From positions 558,001 to 622,000 of the forward strand of contig JAIXMF010000011.1 of the NCBI GenBank assembly GCA_025201365.1: a stretch of DNA of 64,000 nucleotides. Reading direction: 5' to 3'. Below the pieces are notes generated by a model, which was not told the origin of the DNA, made no database searches, and was given only the letters and a program-made list of their open reading frames with translations. Numbering within the stretch: the stretch's first letter is position 1; every line of letters starts with the position of its first letter. Below are positions 59,579 to 64,000 of this stretch, in pieces. The translations under genes were made by a program, and so were the position numbers. The DNA comes from Syncephalis plumigaleata. Its lineage: Eukaryota; Zoopagomycota; Zoopagomycetes; Zoopagales; Piptocephalidaceae.

Positions 59579-60110
59579 ATGAAGTTCTCTATTGTTATGC
59601 AACTTACCGCTACGGTCGCTGCCGTTGCTCTTTGCGTTACCAGTGTGGTGGACGCATTATCTACTCGCAACCAACATTGTCTCGCTAATCAGGAACGAGT
59701 GAAGCGAAACATGACAGCATTGGAGTTTAGTCCGTTACTCGCAAAGGTCGCCTACGATCGTGCCACCCTGATGGCCAAGAACCATAGGCTCTCGATTCAA
59801 TTCCCGGATGAGCCTCGCTCGATGATAGGATCTACGAACTAGAGGCCGACAGCACGCTCTATTACTTCTCGCAGAGCATAGGTGTAGGTGGTCGAAGTGA
59901 CGAGGAGATCGTTAAAATGATCCTGGACTCGCCAAGGCTCCTTGAAATCCTAATGAGCAAGGACTGGACCCATATGGGCTTTGGTATCGCTCGCTATCGT
60001 ATGAGCGTCTATGGACGGTCATCTATGGTACCGATGAAATTATTCCCGAGAAAGTTGAGACTTGCCCAGCATTCGCCGAACCATCTGTTCCACGTATACC
60101 AGCGGCATAA
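59579..60110 (+). CDS. divergent secreted CAP-like protein
   Basis: The signal peptide is MKFSIVMQLTATVAAVALCV, cleaved near VVDAL. The rest follows the CAP plan weakly: HCLANQERVKRNMTALEFS, AKVAYDRATLMAKNHRLSIQ, YYFSQSIGVGGRSDEEIVKM, LDSPRLLEILMSKDWTHMGFG and YERLWTVIYG. The third motif keeps THMGFG, but the first His appears as KNHR and the ENVG Glu is replaced (QSIGVG). The usual YWTQ reads LWTVIY. It lacks the Asn of HxxN. Two phase shifts (near 59832 and 59992) are needed to reach the stop at 60110 (PRIPAA). The ligand cavity is probably altered, so it may be a decayed or repurposed family member. Confidence 0.6.
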
Positions 60111-60432
60111 TCAGTACATAATAATAGCATTTAATAGTAATAATTAATAGCAATATAATCATTAATAATAATAATTAATAAAGTAGGATTGAAGGTCGTT
60201 TCTTTTAAATATACGCGCTTATTTATTTGTATTAGAATGGTGTTTATCTCTTTACAATGATGCATGATAACGTATTACAAGCTGATATTGTCGTACAATG
60301 AATGTAGCTGCATCCTATTCGATCATTGGTCAATAATGAATGTGAGCTATTACAGCAATATGTATGGTGGGTATTTCAGGTTTTCACTCGTTCGTCTTCT
60401 TGTTCTTGTTCTTTTTTTCGTGTTTTCTCAGC

Positions 60433-61735
60433 ATGTCGTCCACCAATACAACAGCCATAACACTGCCGTATGCAGCTGACTTTCACGTCCACTTACGACA
60501 AGGCGATATGATGCGTCTAGTTACGCCAACTGTACGTCAAGGTGGTGTTAATGTTGCTTACGTCATGGTATGTACCATTCATTATACTTTTACAAGAAAT
60601 ATCATGTTTCCTTTACTAATAACACAGTTTATTGGCACTAGCCCAATCTCGTCCCGCCTATTACGACCACTGAGCAAGCACTCAAGTATAAGGCGGAATT
60701 AGAGGCTATCGAGCCACGCGTCACTTATCTTATGACGTTGTATCTCTCGCCTGAATTGACACCGGACGAGATTCGTAAAGCCGCAGCAGCTGGTATTGCA
60801 GGTGTAAAGTCATATCCTCGTGGTGTTACCACGAATAGCGATGCAGGCATCGAAAGCTACGAGATGTACTATCCGGTATTCGAAGCAATGCAAGAATGCG
60901 ACATGGTATTGAATCTACATGGTGAAGCACCGAGTGATGCTGACAAGGTACGTACACACACATATATATATGTAATGTAAGATTGTATATAACAATAGGA
61001 TACAGGGTATTTGCGTGTTGAATGCCGAGGAAACCTTCTTGCCATGGCTTCGTACACTACATGAGCATTTCCACGTCTTAGGATTGTCTTGGAGCATGCT
61101 ACTACGCGTGCAGCAGTAGAAATGGTAATTACTGATTACGTAGCACATCATCGACTTCTACTAAACGTATAACATTGTATTGAATAAGGTAAAATCACTG
61201 GTGATACCGTCGGATGTACCATTACTGCCCATCATTTATCGCTTATTGTAGATGACTGGGCGGGTAAGAATCATCGATTCTGTAAGCCTGTTGCTAAATA
61301 TCCATATGATCGTAATGCACTACGAGAAGTTGTGGCACAAGGTAAGCAGGGTAGTAAAGGCATGATATGAATACAATGTTAACGGCGTGTCATCTGCTTG
61401 CTAATAGGACATCCCGCTTCTTCCTCGGTTCAGACTCGGCACCACACACGCGCGAAACGAAGGAATGCGCTCATGCGTGTGCCGGCGTGTTCACATCACC
61501 CGACTTGATTCCTTATGTTGCATCAGTGTTCGATGAGATTGGTGCACTGGACAAGTTGAAGGGTTTTGTTTGCGATTTCGGACGTCGATTCTATCGTATT
61601 CCCCAACCGGCTGCCAATGAAACCATACAGCTAGTCAGAACTGATACTGCAGTGGCTGATGTCTACGCAGCAGGTCCGTTGACTGTCGTGCCCTTCCGAG
61701 CAGGTGAAGCCATCGGCTGGCAACTAAAAGCGTAA
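60433..61735 (+). CDS. URA4: dihydroorotase, pyrimidine biosynthesis step 3
   Basis: This is a stand-alone fungal-type dihydroorotase (class II, PyrC-like) that cyclises carbamoyl-aspartate to dihydroorotate in the cytosol. The zinc-site opening AADFHVHLRQGDMMRLVTP is clear. PNLVPPITTTEQAL, YLMTLYLSPELTPDEIRKA, GVKSYPRGVTTNS, VLNLHGEAPS, LPWLRTLHEHFH, IVLEHATTRAAVEMV, TITAHHLSL, RFFLGSDSAPHTRETKECA and LDKLKGFVCDFGRRFY follow. The metal-binding His and Asp residues expected in these segments are present. Six exons are separated by introns of 55-80 bp. Phase shifts near 60695, 61080 and 61405 look like indels. Confidence 0.93.
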
Positions 61736-61882
61736 TAATGTGATTCTAGTTTGATATGGATTGATTGAATACGATTACATTGTTATTGATGATGATATAG
61801 TCACCAATGGCATATCGTATAAATGAATAAATAACAACATGAAATAATATTATCATCATTTTATCATTTCTTTCCAATTACC

Positions 61883-64000
61883 ATGAATGCATTATGTCGT
61901 ACAATTGGCAATGGCCGTGTAGTTGCCGCCATAGCCATTAGTCCCGTCAATTGATTGAAATTGGTATATGTGCCATCGATTTGGAGACAATGGAGTGTTC
62001 ACTCGTTCAAGTGAGCGTGACTATAAGAAGCAACGTATCCTAGCATATAACCATGTTGATTAGGTGACTGATACCGCTGACTATGCAAATATCCTACATC
62101 GATTGAACGTCTATGAACCGGAACAGGTTTGTCATCCAGTATAAAATGAACATGCAATCGATCGATTATTGACCAATGTGCATATATACAATGACATAGT
62201 TGATACTGCCTGCTACGAACAAGATACAATCTAGTGTTGCGCGTATGGAGGAGCAGATCAAGCTGTACTTTCCTCGACTACCCTTACAATCAATGCCGGC
62301 TAGCTATTTCAATCATGGTATAGGGAAGCAGTACATCCAGCAATACGGTCTAGCCGTTGAGAAAATACACTACTCACTGATCTGTTCACTAAGCAAGTAG
62401 CATCCATATAAACTATGACCATTAGTAAATGATGGCAGTGTACTCAATGCTAATCCATTTTGTTCTATAGAGAGATAGCATTAGCAGCAATTGCCGGCTT
62501 ATTCAGGTATTTAGCTTGCTTAGTTAAAGTGAATGCATGCATGCATTTATACTAGGCTATAGATATTTGGAAAGTGACGAACGATGGATGTCACCCACTC
62601 GTGGTATACGCTTTTATTATCATGCATTCGAAGGTAGCAATAGAATTGTATCATGTTGATCCAGTGTTACTAATCATGTCATCTATTAGATATTATGATG
62701 ATTGGTATGATAAATATTGATTGGTAGATCGACGACATTAGCTGATGTTTCTCTTGTTAGATTTTATTACAGCACAATGCCTGGAGATAACACAAAGCCT
62801 TAATCAGTCATGTAATGGATACACATTGCTTGGTAGGAGATCCTATATATAAATGTGATTTATCTATTAATTGTTACTATTATCGTATAGATTCCATCAA
62901 TTGTACTGTTACAAAAGCAGGCAGTAAGCAGATAACAACGATATGTGAGCATTGTAATGACAATGCAGCTAACGTATTCTTGATTGTAGATCAACTATTG
63001 AAGCAAGCATTACTTGAACCATTAACGAGTAGCTAAAGCAGCAGTATTTGCTAGAATTGTATGATCTAATCAAAGTATGCTCTATTCTAGGTATTGCTGA
63101 TATTGAGGATCGATTAGATGCGGTGCAAGGTAATTTGTATCCAATATTGTAATAATAATAATGAGTCTAACATCATTGCATCTAGAATTAGCAAATCATT
63201 CTGTAAGTATCATTTATTTGCATAGACATCGATTAACGTTGTTTATTTACAGGATAAGATTCTCCCTATACAAAGCAGTAAGTGGAACTAGCATTAGCAG
63301 CATCGTATATTCACATATATTAGTATTAGTAATGACAAAATCTATCGGATCTGCTATTAACAAGGTGATTAACCAGTATACTTGCAATTAATCTGATAGC
63401 TTACACCATTTCTATCATACCTACTATGAACAGTAGCAATCAATGATGACTGGTCGTATCCTGTAATGCTAGACTTGATCGTGTCCATTTATAAGCTTAG
63501 TAGAGCAGCACACGATATTTCATCCATTATCAAACCATTGAATTCATCGCTCATTAAGGACCTTTACAAGGTAGTCTATTATACTTATCATCAATGACTA
63601 GTCATCTAACAGCAGTGTAGGCCTACAATCAAGCATCATTACGACATTATATGAAAAAGACGGAGGAATTGATTGAATCCAAATGCCTGCTGGCAGAATT
63701 GAATTCAAAATCAAAAGATATGGAAATTCGATTATTTGTTATCAAGGTAATTAGTACTCATGATCATTATTCCGAACTAGAGCATTAATGGAGTATAGAC
63801 TGACAAGGATCTGCAGCTTGGTGTTGGTAATATAGTCTTCATGGCATTAAATAGTGCTGACATCTTATCATTGATGTCATGTAGTATATCAAATGTATAC
63901 CGAGACCATGAATGACTTTCAATTATTACTTACCATTACAACGGTAAATCATATGATGACTAGTATCAAAATAATGACACAATAATCATATTACCCATAG
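61883..64000 (+). CDS. MSH4: MutS homologue, MSH4-like (3' truncated by the window)
   Basis: The start MNALCRTIGNGRVVAAIAIS and the next block EIGICAIDLETMECSLVQ, spliced to VTDTADYANILHRLNVYEPEQ and LILPATNKIQSSVARMEEQ, follow the N-terminal connector of MSH4, the meiotic MutS protein that with MSH5 stabilises crossover intermediates. Further on LLLDFITAQCLEITQSLN, ADIEDRLDAVQ, DLIVSIYKLSRAAHDIS and a long helical clamp region appear. The ATPase domain would lie beyond 64000. The gene is cut into many very short exons and shows several phase changes, so the reading after 62800 is patchy. MSH5 or a decaying copy are alternatives. Confidence 0.6.

Noticed and set aside
1-64000. Mobile elements, viral remnants, CRISPR arrays, rRNA
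   Set aside because: I saw no transposase, reverse transcriptase, integrase or capsid-like frames, no long terminal repeats and no regularly spaced repeats. The only repeats are microsatellites and the 74-bp duplication.

Overview
The window is nuclear DNA from a small, gene-dense eukaryotic genome. It looks like a fungus of an early-diverging (zygomycete-grade) lineage. I see GT-AG introns of about 45-120 bp, one with a perfect TACTAAC branch site just before the acceptor (near 38985), AATAAA poly(A) signals, and fungal-type housekeeping genes (LCL3, RCF2, SAM50, GRH1, SEC53, URA4). A SANT-SWIRM-MPN histone H2A deubiquitinase (MYSM1-like), an SLC33A1-type acetyl-CoA transporter and a membrane protein of a kind I associate with zygomycetes argue against an ascomycete yeast. 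The lineage call is inference. I see no mobile element, tRNA, rRNA or organelle DNA.

Layout. 1-6.3 kb: DNA2 (5' truncated), converging on NAE1/ULA1, then a Sds3-like Sin3/HDAC subunit. 6.3-11.56 kb: a 5.2 kb microsatellite-rich stretch with no gene I can support. 11.56-19 kb: LCL3, SAM50, SEC61 beta, phosphomannomutase and an F-box/beta-propeller protein. 19-32.8 kb: a secretion-flavoured region with a secreted CAP protein, GRH1 (GRASP), a two-segment membrane protein, a small secreted protein, an intracellular protein with four tandem CAP domains and a GPI-anchored Ser/Thr-rich protein. 33-45.6 kb: GIR2/RWDD1, RCF2, a two-cysteine secreted peptide, a secreted kinase-fold protein lacking the catalytic residues, SEC61 alpha and MYSM1. 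46-64 kb: SLC33A1, IWR1, RPN12, a CAP protein, a second F-box/propeller protein, a CAP protein with a membrane-tail candidate, TIM16/PAM16, GPN2, a small tail-anchored protein, a divergent CAP-like protein, dihydroorotase and the 5' part of a MSH4-like gene that runs off the window.

Themes. Housekeeping genes for ER translocation, mitochondrial import, proteasome and Pol II assembly alternate with lineage-specific genes for surface or secreted proteins. CAP (SCP/PR-1) proteins occur at five loci in five architectures. Three of the secreted-protein genes share an identical 11-bp TATA element. Several housekeeping genes have an intron directly after, or within a few bases of, the ATG.

Caveat. 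At least fifteen conserved genes show a 1-base phase change where family similarity continues across the break. I read these mainly as indel errors in the assembly, so CDS spans below run from start codon to stop codon across introns and apparent frameshifts. Everything was read by eye, with no database search.
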